From JAKAVN01 sp963734845 (GTDB taxonomy: Bacteria; Desulfobacterota; Binatia; Binatales; Binataceae), in NCBI GenBank assembly GCA_963734845.1, contig CAVTIS010000001.1, forward strand, positions 371,845 to 435,844: a DNA stretch of 64,000 nucleotides, written 5' to 3'. Positions within the stretch are counted from its first letter, which is position 1, and each line of letters opens with the position of its first letter. Of the stretch, positions 1-9,389 are shown piece by piece. The notes beneath the pieces are model-generated. The model was not told the DNA's origin and searched no databases. It saw nothing but the letters and a program-made list of their open reading frames with translations. The position numbers and the translations under genes are program-made.

Positions 1-1538
1 AGCGGCGCGTGCGCGAACTGATTCGCGAAGCCGCACCGAAAGTCCGCGTCGCGATTTCGAGCGAGACTCGCCCGCAATTCCGCGAGCTCGGCCGCTTCAT
101 GACCACGGTCGTGCGCGCGGTCCTGCTGCCGGTGATGGCCGGTTACCTCCAGGATCTCGAAAACGAACTCACCAAGTGGGGGTTTAAGGGCTCGCTGCTC
201 ATCATCAAATCCAACGGTGGCGTGATGGGCGTCGCATCCGCGATCGAACGGCCCGAGGAGCTGATCGAATCCGGGCCGGCCGGCGGTGTCGCGTACGCGA
301 GCGCACTTTCGCGCTCGATGCGTGAGGCGGCGAAAGTCATCCACACCGACATGGGCGGCACCTCGTTCGACGTCGCGGTGGTCGAAGACGGCGAGGGCCT
401 GATCACCAACTCTTACGAGCTGCGCTGGGAGATGCCGATCATCACTCCGATGCTGGACATTCGGAGCATCGGTGCCGGCGGCGGCTCGATAGCCTGGATT
501 GACGAGGGCGGATCGTTGCGGGTCGGGCCACGCAGCGCCGGTTCCGATCCCGGTCCGGCCTGCTACGGTAAGGGGGCCAAAAACGCGACCGTCACCGACG
601 CTAACCTGCTGCTCGGGCGGCTCGAGCCGACGCTGGGCGGCAAAATGATTCTCGACCGCGATGCGGCGCATCGCGCCGTCGCCGAGATCGGAAAGCGCGT
701 GGGACTGGATCCGATAGCGGCAGCCGAAGGTATCGTTTCGATCTGCACCGAGAACATGGCGCAGGCGATTCGTCTCGCGCTGGCCGAGCGCGGCCGCGAC
801 CCGCGCGACTTCGCGCTGGCAAGCTCCGGCGGCGCGGGCGCGATGCATGCCTGCTGGATCGCACGCTCGCTCGGAATTCCCACGGTGATTGTGCCTGCGT
901 ACGCCGGCGTCGCGTCGGCCTACGGCGCGACCCGGATGGATTTGCGCCACGACCTGGAGCGATTTTTTTACTCGCCGGTCGCGGACACCAACCCGGAGCA
1001 GCTCGAGCAGCTTTATCGCGCGCTCGAGGAAGAAGGCCGCGCACTCTTATCACGCGAGGGAATCGCGCTCGCCGCGGTGCGGCTCAAGCGCACCGCGCAG
1101 ATGCGCTACGTCGGCCAGAGCTACGAAGTTTTGACACCGATTCCGGATCGCATCGGGGCGACGCTCGACGAGGTCAACGCCAATTTTCACAAGTCGCACC
1201 TGCGCGAATACGGCGTCGCCTCGGAGGAGTTCGCCCCGGCCTTCGTGAGTCTCGGTGTGACCGCGCTGGGCGTCGTCGCCGGGCACGGAACGGGTGATTC
1301 GCAGGCTGTTCCCGCGGGCGCCCGGAAAGGCGATACTGGAAACGTGATCAAGGGCGAGCGCGACGTGATCTTCGACGGCAAGGCGATCCGGACCGCGCTC
1401 TACGACGCGGCGGCGCTCCGCCCGGGGCGCAAGATCGAAGGTCCGGCGATAATCGAGCACGAGCACTCATGCACCACGCTCGCGCCCGCAAGTTCGGCCA
1501 TGGTCGACACAGAAGGCAATTTGTCCATAACCGTATAA
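1..1538 (+). CDS. hyuA: Hydantoinase/oxoprolinase subunit A, 5' end outside window
   Basis: C-terminal three quarters of a HyuA-type protein. The reading frame is open to the window edge, so the GTG at 9 is probably internal: about 510 codons are visible and the family is usually near 680-700. The ATPase-like signature HTDMGGTSFD lies near codon 112 of the visible part, followed by glycine-rich segments (SIGAGGGS, SSGGAGAMH) typical of the hydantoinase A/oxoprolinase family. With HyuB it would cleave cyclic amides such as hydantoins or 5-oxoproline using ATP, in the cytoplasm. The TAA stop overlaps the ribosome binding site of the next gene, so the two are probably translationally coupled. 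The substrate cannot be told from sequence; acetone-carboxylase-like relatives exist. Confidence 0.93.
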   Translation, partial: RRVRELIREAAPKVRVAISSETRPQFRELGRFMTTVVRAVLLPVMAGYLQDLENELTKWGFKGSLLIIKSNGGVMGVASAIERPEELIESGPAGGVAYASALSRSMREAAKVIHTDMGGTSFDVAVVEDGEGLITNSYELRWEMPIITPMLDIRSIGAGGGSIAWIDEGGSLRVGPRSAGSDPGPACYGKGAKNATVTDANLLLGRLEPTLGGKMILDRDAAHRAVAEIGKRVGLDPIAAAEGIVSICTENMAQAIRLALAERGRDPRDFALASSGGAGAMHACWIARSLGIPTVIVPAYAGVASAYGATRMDLRHDLERFFYSPVADTNPEQLEQLYRALEEEGRALLSREGIALAAVRLKRTAQMRYVGQSYEVLTPIPDRIGATLDEVNANFHKSHLREYGVASEEFAPAFVSLGVTALGVVAGHGTGDSQAVPAGARKGDTGNVIKGERDVIFDGKAIRTALYDAAALRPGRKIEGPAIIEHEHSCTTLAPASSAMVDTEGNLSITV

Positions 1539-1548
1539 GGAAGTGCCG

Positions 1549-3354
1549 ATGAACACCCCGAATGAAAATGGCAAGCGGCTTGACCCGGTAACCTTCGAAG
1601 TCCTGCGCAGCTCCTTCGAATACGTCTGCGGCAGGATGAGCACGGTGCTGCAGAAGGCCGCCTTCTCGCCGATCATCTACGACATGGTCGATTTCTCAAA
1701 CGCCATCTACAACGAGAAGCTCGAGTTGCTCGGCCAGACTGCCAACTGCCCGGTCCATATCGCGGCGATGCATTTTTCAGCGCAGGCTTCGGTCAAGCAT
1801 TTCGGCTTTGAGAGCCTGCGCCCCGGCGACATTTTCGTGCTCAACGATCCCTACGACGGCGGCACGCATCTGAACGACATGACGTTTACGATGCCGGTTT
1901 TTTTCGAGGGCGACATCCTGGGCTTCGCCGTTTCGCGCGGCCATTGGACCGATGTCGGCGGCGGCGCGGCCGGTGGCCAGGCCTTCGGCACGCACATCGC
2001 CGGCGAGGGTCTGCGGCTGCCGCCGCTTCGGATGTACGAGAATTATCGCGTCAACGATGACCTCCTGCGGATCATCGTCGCCAATACGCGTACTCCGCAA
2101 TACATCAAGGGCGACCTGCAGGCGCATCTGGCGGCGCTGCGCGTGGCCGAAGCGGAACTGCAGCGCATCGCCGGTCGCTACGGGATGGAAACCGTGCGCC
2201 AGGGCATGCGTGAGGTGCTCGACTATACCGAGCGCCTCACCCGCAACGCGATTCGTGAGATCCCCAACGGCACCTACCACGCGGTCGACTACGCCGACAC
2301 CGACGGCATCTCGGACGAGCCCGTGCGCGTCGAAGTCACGCTCGAGGTCGAGGACGACCGCATCATCGTGGATTTCGAGGGCAGCGATCAGCCGGTGGCC
2401 GGCGGAATCAACTCGCCGATGGCCAATACCTATTCGGCAGTCTATTACTCACTTAAGTTTTTTCTCTCCTCCGACGCGCCTGCCAATGCGGGCAGCTTCC
2501 GTCCGATCGAGATTCGGCTGCCCGAGAATAGCTGGCTCAATGCCAAGTGGCCCGCACCGACGATCGGTTGCACCACGCTCACCTCGTCCAAGATTACGGC
2601 GGCCATCTGGAAGGCGCTTTCCGACGCGATTCCCGATCGCGCGGTCGCTCCGACTTTCGCCGAATGCAATTGGTTCGTGTGCTCAGTGAAGGATCCGAAG
2701 AGCGGTGAAAATTTCGTCTTCTCGGACCTGCCGGCAGGCGGATGGGGCGGCACGCCGCTCCACGACGGCATGAACGTGACCCAGGATCCGCTGGGCAACT
2801 GCGCCAACTTGTCGGCAGAGGTCGCGGAACTGCTGTTCCCGATCCGCTACGAGGCCTTTGACCTGCGTGCCGATTCCGCCGGAGCCGGCCGCAACCGCGG
2901 CGGACTGGGGTCGCGCATGGTGATCACGATGCTCGGCTCCTCGGAGGTGTCGATCGAGACCTCGCGCACGCGCACGGGCACTCCGGGCGTCGCGGGCGGC
3001 GGCGACAGCGTCGCGCAGCGGGTCTCGCGCCTGACCGCGGACGGCAAGCTTGACGTCTTCGGTGGCATTTCGCCGGACGGGGTGTGGCACAATCCGCTGC
3101 GCGGCAAGCGCCTTGAGCCGGGCGATCGATTCGAGGTCCTCACCACTGGCGGCGGTGGATGGGGCGATCCGATGCTGCGTGAACCGGCTCGAGTGCTGGA
3201 AGATTTTCTCGACGGCTACGTGACGCCGGCCCAGGCCCGTGACGGCTACGGAGTGGTTATCGATTCGAAGTCGAAGACCGTGGACGGCGAGGCGACCAAG
3301 CGCACGCGCGCAGATCATCAGAAGGCCGAAGCGGTCGCAGCGGCCGGCCGCTGA
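1549..3354 (+). CDS. hyuB: Hydantoinase/oxoprolinase subunit B
   Basis: About 601 residues, near full length for HyuB. Family hallmarks are LNDPYDGGTHLND near residue 103, the GHWTDVGG segment shortly after, and a C-terminal glycine-rich TTGGGGWGDP. It is the partner of the upstream HyuA in an ATP-dependent cyclic amide hydrolase. I chose ATG 1549 over the in-frame GTG 1543 because AAGGAAG (1537-1543) is correctly spaced for the ATG and overlaps the GTG. The gene begins 10 bases after the hyuA stop. The C-terminal tail after about residue 565 is charged and lacks conservation typical of the core. Confidence 0.93.
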   Translation: MNTPNENGKRLDPVTFEVLRSSFEYVCGRMSTVLQKAAFSPIIYDMVDFSNAIYNEKLELLGQTANCPVHIAAMHFSAQASVKHFGFESLRPGDIFVLNDPYDGGTHLNDMTFTMPVFFEGDILGFAVSRGHWTDVGGGAAGGQAFGTHIAGEGLRLPPLRMYENYRVNDDLLRIIVANTRTPQYIKGDLQAHLAALRVAEAELQRIAGRYGMETVRQGMREVLDYTERLTRNAIREIPNGTYHAVDYADTDGISDEPVRVEVTLEVEDDRIIVDFEGSDQPVAGGINSPMANTYSAVYYSLKFFLSSDAPANAGSFRPIEIRLPENSWLNAKWPAPTIGCTTLTSSKITAAIWKALSDAIPDRAVAPTFAECNWFVCSVKDPKSGENFVFSDLPAGGWGGTPLHDGMNVTQDPLGNCANLSAEVAELLFPIRYEAFDLRADSAGAGRNRGGLGSRMVITMLGSSEVSIETSRTRTGTPGVAGGGDSVAQRVSRLTADGKLDVFGGISPDGVWHNPLRGKRLEPGDRFEVLTTGGGGWGDPMLREPARVLEDFLDGYVTPAQARDGYGVVIDSKSKTVDGEATKRTRADHQKAEAVAAAGR

Positions 3355-3395
3355 CGGCGGCGCGGCGTCGATTCGCGCAGGACGCGTCGCGCTTC

Positions 3396-4079
3396 ATGCC
3401 CGCGAGGAGTTGGTTCGCTTCATCCAGGATTTTCTGGATTCTGCAAGCGCTCGGCTTTTGCGCGTTTAGCGGGTTGCTGCTTTTCGGATGCGCCGGCAGG
3501 ATCGATATCCCCTTCTTCTGGGCGTACCTGCTGGTCTGCGCAGGGTCTTTCACTGTCGCCACGCTCATTATCGAACCGGAGCTTTTCCAGGAGCGCATCA
3601 GGCCTGGCGGGCAGCCGCTTAAGCTACGATATTACGCGTTGCTTATGCCGCCGATCCTGCATTGGTGTATCGCAGGACTTGATGTCGGCCGATTCCACTG
3701 GTCCGATTCTGTTCCGCTGATCCTTAAAGCTGCCGGTCTCGCGATTTTCGCTTCAGCGCTCGCATTGATCACGTGGGCGATGCGCACCAATCGCTTCTTC
3801 TCTTCTATAATTCGCCTGCAGGAAGATCGCGGACACGAGCTGGTAAGCGGCGGCCCGTATCGATGGGTCAGGCATCCGGGCTATATCGCCGGATTCCTGT
3901 TCTGTCTCTCCAGCGGAATCGCGCTGGGCTCGTGGCTCTCATTGGTGCCTGCCGTGCCGTGCGTCCCGTTGCTTCTCAACCGTACCGTGGCCGAGGATCG
4001 GTTCCTCAAAAACAATCTCAAGGGATACTCAGCCTACGCGCAAGCAGTGCGCTACCGTTGGGTTCCCGGAATCTGGTAG
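3396..4079 (+). CDS. Isoprenylcysteine carboxyl methyltransferase-like membrane methyltransferase
   Basis: 227-residue integral membrane protein with four to five hydrophobic segments. The diagnostic C-terminal motif GPYRWVRHPGY (near residue 151) followed by a hydrophobic hairpin and E-R-F-L-x-x-x-Y is that of the ICMT/PEMT family, which uses SAM to methylate small lipophilic or isoprenyl substrates at the membrane. The substrate is unknown; bacterial members are often orphan. It sits 42 bases after hyuB on the same strand. No good Shine-Dalgarno precedes ATG 3396, so the start is uncertain. Confidence 0.8.
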   Translation: MPARSWFASSRIFWILQALGFCAFSGLLLFGCAGRIDIPFFWAYLLVCAGSFTVATLIIEPELFQERIRPGGQPLKLRYYALLMPPILHWCIAGLDVGRFHWSDSVPLILKAAGLAIFASALALITWAMRTNRFFSSIIRLQEDRGHELVSGGPYRWVRHPGYIAGFLFCLSSGIALGSWLSLVPAVPCVPLLLNRTVAEDRFLKNNLKGYSAYAQAVRYRWVPGIW

Positions 4080-4107
4080 GACCAGATTCTTTTGGCAGGA
4101 GGTCGTC

Positions 4108-5136
4108 ATGAAGATCGGATATATGCCTGATACGCATAGCGGCGCGTACGACCAGCCGATTCCCTCGCGCGAGACGGTCGCCGCCTTCGCCGACCAACTT
4201 CTCGAGGAGGGTGTGCAGGCCGAGCGCAGCGGCTTCGATGGAGTTTTCTTCCCCGAGCGCCACGCCCGCAGCGAGTGCGTGTTCCCGCCTCCGCTCATCA
4301 TCATGGCGGCGCTGGCTGCGCGCACGAGCAGGGTCGACCTTGGCACGATGGTGTTGCAGCCTCCGCTATACAACCCGATGCATCTCGCCGAGGACGTCGC
4401 GATGATCGACAACCTCTCGCGCGGGCGCGTCAGGCTCGGCGTTGGGATGGGTTATCATCCCGATTACTTCAACCTCTTCGGCGAACCGCACAAGCAGCGC
4501 TTCTCGCGCTTTGAAGAGTCGATCGAAATTCTTCGCGGCGCCTGGTCGAGCACCGGCAAGTACTCGTTCCACGGTAAGCGCTATCACTTCGACAACGTGT
4601 TGCTCTCGCCCAAGCCATACCAGGCGGGTGGCCCGCCGCTTTGGATCGGCGCTGCCTATCCGGAAGCCATCAAACGCGCGGGCCGTCTCGGTGACGCGTG
4701 GGCGATTTTGCCGTTTTGGGATTCGTTCGAGACGCTGCGATCGCAGGCTGACCTCTACCGCGAGGAAGCCGCGAGGCACGGCCGGCGGCCGATAGTCGTG
4801 CTGATGCGCGACGGATGGGTCGCGCGGACCCAGGAGGAGGCGGAGCGCACTTTCGGCGAACTGTGGGTGCAGGACATGCTCTACTACTACCGCTACGGCT
4901 TGTTGACGCCGAACCCGGAGTTTCAGAGCGAGTCGGATTTCACGGTGGCGAAGATGCGCAAGTTCCTGGTGCTTGGCGATCCGGCGACCTGCGTCGAGCG
5001 CGCGAAGTACTGGTGCGACGCGCTGGGCGCGGACTATCTGATCATTCGAAGCCGCGTGCCGCTGGGCCCGCGCCGCGCCGAAACGATGCAATGTCTGCAG
5101 CTATTCGGTGAAGAGGTGCTGCCGCATCTGCGATAA
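4108..5136 (+). CDS. LLM class flavin-dependent oxidoreductase
   Basis: 342 residues, a single luciferase-like TIM-barrel domain. Recognisable segments are GFDGVFFPERHARS near residue 46, the RVRLGVGMGYHPDYF region near 112 and PPLWIGAAYPEAI near 183, as in bacterial luciferase-like monooxygenases and F420-dependent reductases. It would use FMN or F420 to oxidise an unknown organic substrate. A strong AGGAGG sits six bases before the ATG. It lies 28 bases downstream of the membrane methyltransferase and may be the last gene of the hyuA operon. It differs in type from the larger paralogues at 5197-6423 and 12401-13603. Confidence 0.88.
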   Translation: MKIGYMPDTHSGAYDQPIPSRETVAAFADQLLEEGVQAERSGFDGVFFPERHARSECVFPPPLIIMAALAARTSRVDLGTMVLQPPLYNPMHLAEDVAMIDNLSRGRVRLGVGMGYHPDYFNLFGEPHKQRFSRFEESIEILRGAWSSTGKYSFHGKRYHFDNVLLSPKPYQAGGPPLWIGAAYPEAIKRAGRLGDAWAILPFWDSFETLRSQADLYREEAARHGRRPIVVLMRDGWVARTQEEAERTFGELWVQDMLYYYRYGLLTPNPEFQSESDFTVAKMRKFLVLGDPATCVERAKYWCDALGADYLIIRSRVPLGPRRAETMQCLQLFGEEVLPHLR

Positions 5137-5176
5137 AAAAACTCCCTCCTCCAGGAAGACCCCCGGAGGAGGGAGT
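5135..5176 (-). terminator. Intrinsic terminator between convergent LLM genes
   Basis: A perfect 12-bp inverted repeat (ACTCCCTCCTCC at 5141-5152, GGAGGAGGGAGT at 5165-5176) with a 12-base loop. Read on the minus strand the stem is followed at once by a run of T (plus-strand A-run 5135-5141), a canonical intrinsic terminator for the minus-strand gene ending at 5197. It starts at the stop codon of the plus-strand gene and may block transcription from both sides, but on the plus strand there is no good T-run. Confidence 0.9.
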
Positions 5177-5196
5177 GGGTAGTAAAAACGGACTGA

Positions 5197-6423
5197 CTAT
5201 TTGTAGCGCGGAAGCAGTTCTTTGCCGAAAATTTCGACCTGCCTGCGGGCCTCGGCTTTCGGCAGCAGTCCCTGGTCGCCTTGCCAGACGAACCACTCCG
5301 GATGCGCGTTCTCCACCAGCTCGTCCATCCTGCGCCGCACGTCTTCGACGCTGCCCAGGTAGGCGAAGTCCGCCCGCTCCATGCGCGCGATGGTCGCTTC
5401 CTCGGCCGGCAACATCTTCTTGCCGTACTTGGCGTCGTCCGCAGCCTCGCGCCAGGCTTCGAAGAAACCGAAATGGTAAAAGAATTCGCGGAACGCGGTT
5501 CCGATTACTCCTTCCTCGGCCAGTTTCTCCGCCTTCGCATGATTGTCCGCGAGATATACAGCGCGCAGCACGCCTACGCTCTCGCCGAGCTTCAACTGAC
5601 GGCCGGCCTTTTTTCCCTCTTCCTGGTAAGCCTCGACCAGCTTGCGCAGCTGCGGCGGCTGCGAGATCAGGATGGTCGGCGTGATGCCCTCGCGAGCGCA
5701 CCAGCGCACCGTCTCTTCGCTGATCGAAAAAGCCTGGAACAGCGGCGGATGCGGTTTCTGATACGGCTTGGGGACCACGTTGATCTTCTGGATACGTCCG
5801 TCCTCGTCGACCTCGCCGGGGAAGCCATACTCGCGCGTCCACTTGGCAGGCGGCCACTGAATTCCTTCCTGAGGAGACGGATACTCGTAGTACTTGCCCT
5901 TGAAGCGGAACGGCTCGTCGCCCCACGCGAGCTTCAGGAAGCGGAACACCTCCTCGAAAGCCTCGCGATTGACGCGGTCGGTTTCGCTCTTGTCGCTCGT
6001 GGTCGCGGTCACGTGGATCTTCTGCGCCATCTGGTTGAGCCAGCGCGCCTGGTAACCGCGCGCGAAGCCCACGAACGTCCTGCCCTTGGTCAACTGATCC
6101 AGCCATGCGATTTCGAGCGCGAGCCGCAGCGGATTCCACCCGGGCAGCACGTAGCCGATCGGGCCAACCTTGATCCGTTTGGTGTTGTGGATCACGTGCT
6201 GCGTCAGCACTGGCAGGCTGCCCATCTCGAGGCCTTCGCTGTGCAGATGATGCTCGGGGAAGCAGACCGCGTCGAAGCCGACTTCTTCGGCCAGCTGCGC
6301 GATCTCCACCACTTCTTCGATCATGCGCTGCCAGCGGTCGGTACGGTTCGCAATCGGGCGTAGGGCCCGCCGCTCTTCGAGCGTGGCCGGAAGGCTAGGC
6401 AGGAAAAAGTACATGAATTTCAT
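5197..6423 (-). CDS. LLM class flavin-dependent oxidoreductase (large type)
   Basis: 408 residues, luciferase-like monooxygenase fold. The N-terminus MKFMYFFLPSLP, the FDAVCFPEHHLHSEG segment near residue 50 and QKPHPPLFQAFSISE near 225 are shared almost word for word with the 400-residue protein at 12401-13603, so the two are paralogues. The pair EHH/EHHxH in the FPEHH motif matches the flavin/substrate pocket of the family. A monooxygenase acting on an unknown hydrophobic substrate is likely. It is transcribed alone, convergent with the LLM gene at 4108-5136 and ended by the strong hairpin at 5141-5176. Confidence 0.88.
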   Translation of the reverse strand: MKFMYFFLPSLPATLEERRALRPIANRTDRWQRMIEEVVEIAQLAEEVGFDAVCFPEHHLHSEGLEMGSLPVLTQHVIHNTKRIKVGPIGYVLPGWNPLRLALEIAWLDQLTKGRTFVGFARGYQARWLNQMAQKIHVTATTSDKSETDRVNREAFEEVFRFLKLAWGDEPFRFKGKYYEYPSPQEGIQWPPAKWTREYGFPGEVDEDGRIQKINVVPKPYQKPHPPLFQAFSISEETVRWCAREGITPTILISQPPQLRKLVEAYQEEGKKAGRQLKLGESVGVLRAVYLADNHAKAEKLAEEGVIGTAFREFFYHFGFFEAWREAADDAKYGKKMLPAEEATIARMERADFAYLGSVEDVRRRMDELVENAHPEWFVWQGDQGLLPKAEARRQVEIFGKELLPRYK

Positions 6424-6569
6424 CGCCGTCTACCTCCAACGAGCGCTGCCGTAGTTGAGCGCATCATACGTCCACTTTGTTCCGAAATGCTATCGGAGGA
6501 AAGGCGCTAATTCGCTGGCCGCGGCGGCGTCGAAAGGGTTTCGCAGGCGTTTGTTGAGAGGCCGCCGCT

Positions 6570-7952
6570 TTGCGTACTCTGGGCGAGACCGAGCGCCCTC
6601 CCGAGCTTGCGCACAAGGTTCCGCTCGCAGCTTCGATAGTGGAGCAGGGGCTCGCGAATATCGCCACAGGAGCGCCGCCATTGGATTTCAAAATCCCCGC
6701 CGAAATCACCGCCTACCTTGCCGAGCTGGACCAGTTCATCGAGCGCGAAATCAAGCCGCTCGAACGCGAAAACGACAACATCCGCTTCTTCGACCATCGC
6801 CGCGAATGGGCGCGCACCGACTTTGAGCGCGGCGGCCTGCCGCGCCACGAATGGGAGGCTCTGCTCACCGAGATGCGCCGGCGCGCCGACCGGGCCGGAC
6901 ACTATCGCTTTGCGTTGCCCAAAGAATACGGCGGCAAGGACGGCTCCAACCTCGCGATGGCGATCATCCGGGAGCATCTAGCGGCCAAGGGGTTGGGCCT
7001 GCACAACGATCTGCAGAACGAAAGCTCGATCGTCGGTAATCTGCCGACGGTCCTGATGTTCCGCGATTTCGGGACCAAGGAGCAGAAGGAGGCGTTCATT
7101 CCGGGAATCCTCGACGGCTCGTTAAGCGTCGCCTTCGGCCTGACCGAGCCGAATCACGGCTCCGACGCAACCTGGATGGAAACGCGCGCCGTGCGCGAGG
7201 GAGACGGATGGCGCATCAACGGCGCAAAAATCTGGAACACCGGCCTGCACGTTGCGACGCACGACTTCGTGTTCGCGCGCACCAGCGGGCGCGACGGCGG
7301 CGCCAAAGGCATCACCTGCTTCATCGTCCCGGTGAAAAGCGAGGGTTTCAAAATCGAGGAATATCTTTGGACCTTCAACATGCCGACCGACCATCCGCGA
7401 ATCTCGCTCACCGACGTCTTCGTGCCGGGCGACGCGACGCTCGGCGATCCGGAAAGCGGACTCGAGGTCGCGCAGCACTTCGTCCACGAGAACCGCATCC
7501 GGCAGGCCGCCTCCTCGCTCGGCGCCGCGCAGTATTGCATCAACGAAAGCATAAGATACGCCAAGGAGCGCAAACCCTTCGGCAAGCCGCTCGCCACCAA
7601 CCAGGCCATCCAGTGGCCGCTGGTCGAGCATCAGACTGAGGCCGCGATGCTCCGCGCGTTAATTCACAAGACGGCGTGGGAGATGGATCAGATGTCCAAG
7701 CCCGAGGTGGCGGAGAAATTGTCGGACAAGGTTGCGATGTGCAACTACCGTGCGAACCGGCTGGTCTGCGAGGCGGCCGATCGCGCGATGCAGGTTCACG
7801 GTGGCCTCGGCTACTCGCGGCACAAACCGTTCGAGCACATTTACCGCCATCATCGGCGCTATCGAATCACCGAGGGCGCGGAAGAGATCCAGATGCGCCG
7901 GGTTGCGCAGGTGATGTTCGGCTTCGGCAGCAAGGCCCGGGGAAGCGAATAA
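6570..7952 (+). CDS. Acyl-CoA dehydrogenase family protein (ACAD10/11-like)
   Basis: About 460 residues. An N-terminal helical domain is followed by the FAD/substrate middle domain (FGLTEPNHGSDAT near residue 192) and the C-terminal helical domain ending in ...VHGGLGYSRHKPFEHIYR and RITEGAEEIQMRR. It oxidises an acyl-CoA with FAD in the cytoplasm. The downstream kinase-fold gene and DUF6285 gene recur beside this dehydrogenase subtype, and animal ACAD10/11 fuse the kinase and dehydrogenase, acting on 4-hydroxyacyl-CoAs. By inference this operon may do the same. The start is uncertain: TTG 6570 gives this length, GTG 6639 would drop 23 residues. Confidence 0.9.
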   Translation: MRTLGETERPPELAHKVPLAASIVEQGLANIATGAPPLDFKIPAEITAYLAELDQFIEREIKPLERENDNIRFFDHRREWARTDFERGGLPRHEWEALLTEMRRRADRAGHYRFALPKEYGGKDGSNLAMAIIREHLAAKGLGLHNDLQNESSIVGNLPTVLMFRDFGTKEQKEAFIPGILDGSLSVAFGLTEPNHGSDATWMETRAVREGDGWRINGAKIWNTGLHVATHDFVFARTSGRDGGAKGITCFIVPVKSEGFKIEEYLWTFNMPTDHPRISLTDVFVPGDATLGDPESGLEVAQHFVHENRIRQAASSLGAAQYCINESIRYAKERKPFGKPLATNQAIQWPLVEHQTEAAMLRALIHKTAWEMDQMSKPEVAEKLSDKVAMCNYRANRLVCEAADRAMQVHGGLGYSRHKPFEHIYRHHRRYRITEGAEEIQMRRVAQVMFGFGSKARGSE

Positions 7953-7979
7953 CCGTCGCGACGGCTGCGGACGTAATAC

Positions 7980-8993
7980 ATGAGCGACGACGATTTTCAG
8001 GTCAGGCTCGAAGCGGCGCTCGCGCGTCATACTGGCAAGCCCGCGAAAGTGTATGACTTGCAGCGGCTGACCGGCGGCGCGAATCGGACGACGATGTCGT
8101 TTGATGTTGGCGGCGACGCTGGCGGCGCTGATCCCAGCGAACCGCGCCGCCAATGCATCCTTCAACTCGGCACGCAGACGTTCGATTCGGTCGCCGGCAT
8201 CGTGCCGCAGATCACTCCCGCGGAGCAGGCGCGCGTGATGATCGCGGCCGCGCGCGTGGGCGCCCCGGCCCCGCGCGTGATCGCGATCCTTGAACCCGCC
8301 GACGCGCTGGGCGAAGGCTACATCACCGCGCGCGTCGCCGGAGAGACGCTGGGTGCGCGGATCGTGCGCGACGAGCGGTTCGCGGCGGCGCGGCGCGTGA
8401 TGGCGCGGCAGTGCGGGGAGATTCTTGCCGCGATTCATCGGATCGATCCGGCCGAGGCGCCTTTCCTGATGCGCCAGGACGCCGCCGCACACGTCGCGGC
8501 GCATCGCAGCATCGTCGATAACTACAACTTCAAACTGCCCGCGCTCGAACTTGCGCTCCGATGGGCCGCGGAGAACGTGCCGCGCAATCAGCGCCTCACC
8601 GTCCTGCACGGCGATTTCCGCAACGGGAATATGATCGTCGGCGAAGAGGGCATCCGATGCGTCCTGGATTGGGAACTCGCGCAGGCTGGCGACCCTATGC
8701 AGGACCTCGGATGGCTCTGCATCCGGACCTGGCGTTTCGGCGGCGCCGGACCGGTCGGCGGCTTTGGTTCGCGGGAGGACCTCTTCGCCGCATATGAGAA
8801 AGCGAGCGGCCATCCGGTCGATCCCGCGCACGTCAGGTTTTGGGAGGCGTTCGGTAATGTGAAATGGGCGGTCGATTGCCTGCTTTTGGGGACGCGCGGA
8901 ATCGAAGAGGTTGGCATCGAGCGCTCCGCGATCGGCCGTCGTATCGAGGAGCCGCTATGGGATTTCTTCGATCTGATCGAGAGCCGCGAATAG
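7980..8993 (+). CDS. APH-type phosphotransferase, ACAD11 kinase-domain-like
   Basis: 337 residues with the aminoglycoside phosphotransferase / protein-kinase-like fold. The catalytic loop HGDFRNGNM near residue 210 supplies the Asp and Asn, and VLDWELAQAGDPMQDLGW near 228 carries the metal-binding Asp in DWE. The N-terminal TGGANRTTMSF acts as the nucleotide loop. It follows the acyl-CoA dehydrogenase by 27 bases and precedes DUF6285. By analogy to ACAD10/11 it may phosphorylate a hydroxyacyl-CoA so that the dehydrogenase partner can eliminate phosphate. A role in antibiotic resistance is unlikely in this context. Confidence 0.87.
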   Translation: MSDDDFQVRLEAALARHTGKPAKVYDLQRLTGGANRTTMSFDVGGDAGGADPSEPRRQCILQLGTQTFDSVAGIVPQITPAEQARVMIAAARVGAPAPRVIAILEPADALGEGYITARVAGETLGARIVRDERFAAARRVMARQCGEILAAIHRIDPAEAPFLMRQDAAAHVAAHRSIVDNYNFKLPALELALRWAAENVPRNQRLTVLHGDFRNGNMIVGEEGIRCVLDWELAQAGDPMQDLGWLCIRTWRFGGAGPVGGFGSREDLFAAYEKASGHPVDPAHVRFWEAFGNVKWAVDCLLLGTRGIEEVGIERSAIGRRIEEPLWDFFDLIESRE

Positions 8994-9021
8994 TCAGCGG
9001 TTAAACTAGAGAGGAACTGCG

Positions 9022-9378
9022 ATGCCACAAAGCATGCCGAGCGCGCCCGTGCTTTTGACCGCGGCGGTGAAATATCTCGAAGAAGAACTGCTTCCCACTC
9101 TGACCGGATATCATCGCTTTCAGACCCGGGTCACGGCGAACGTGCTGAATATCGTGCGGCGGGAACTCGAGTTGCGCGGTGCGCAGTCGGCGGCGGAACG
9201 CGTGCGGCTCGCGGCGCTGGTGGAACACGACGGCGACACCGAAACGCTGAGCGCCGAACTATGCGAGTTGATCCGCGAGGGTGCGATTGATTTGGACGAC
9301 GCGGACTTGCGGACGCATCTGCGTCAGTCGCTGACCGACGCGTTGGCGATAAATAATCCCAAGTGGCCGAGCCGCTAG
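9022..9378 (+). CDS. DUF6285 domain protein
   Basis: 118-residue, mostly helical soluble protein. Its N-terminus (LLTAAVKYLEEELLP) and the RVTANVLNIVRREL segment match the small DUF6285 family that habitually follows APH-type kinases and acyl-CoA dehydrogenases. The molecular role is unknown; it may be a subunit or regulator of the kinase. GAGAGGAA precedes the ATG by eight bases. It is the last gene of the three-gene operon; the repeat element at 9390-9606 follows. Confidence 0.75.
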   Translation: MPQSMPSAPVLLTAAVKYLEEELLPTLTGYHRFQTRVTANVLNIVRRELELRGAQSAAERVRLAALVEHDGDTETLSAELCELIREGAIDLDDADLRTHLRQSLTDALAINNPKWPSR

Positions 9379-9389
9379 GATCCCTCTTC

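Noticed and set aside
5281..6363. 360-residue plus-strand ORF
   Set aside because: Antisense shadow of the LLM gene at 5197-6423 in GC-rich DNA.
7980..8993. Aminoglycoside-resistance gene
   Set aside because: The APH fold is shared, but its setting with an acyl-CoA dehydrogenase and DUF6285 fits a metabolic kinase.
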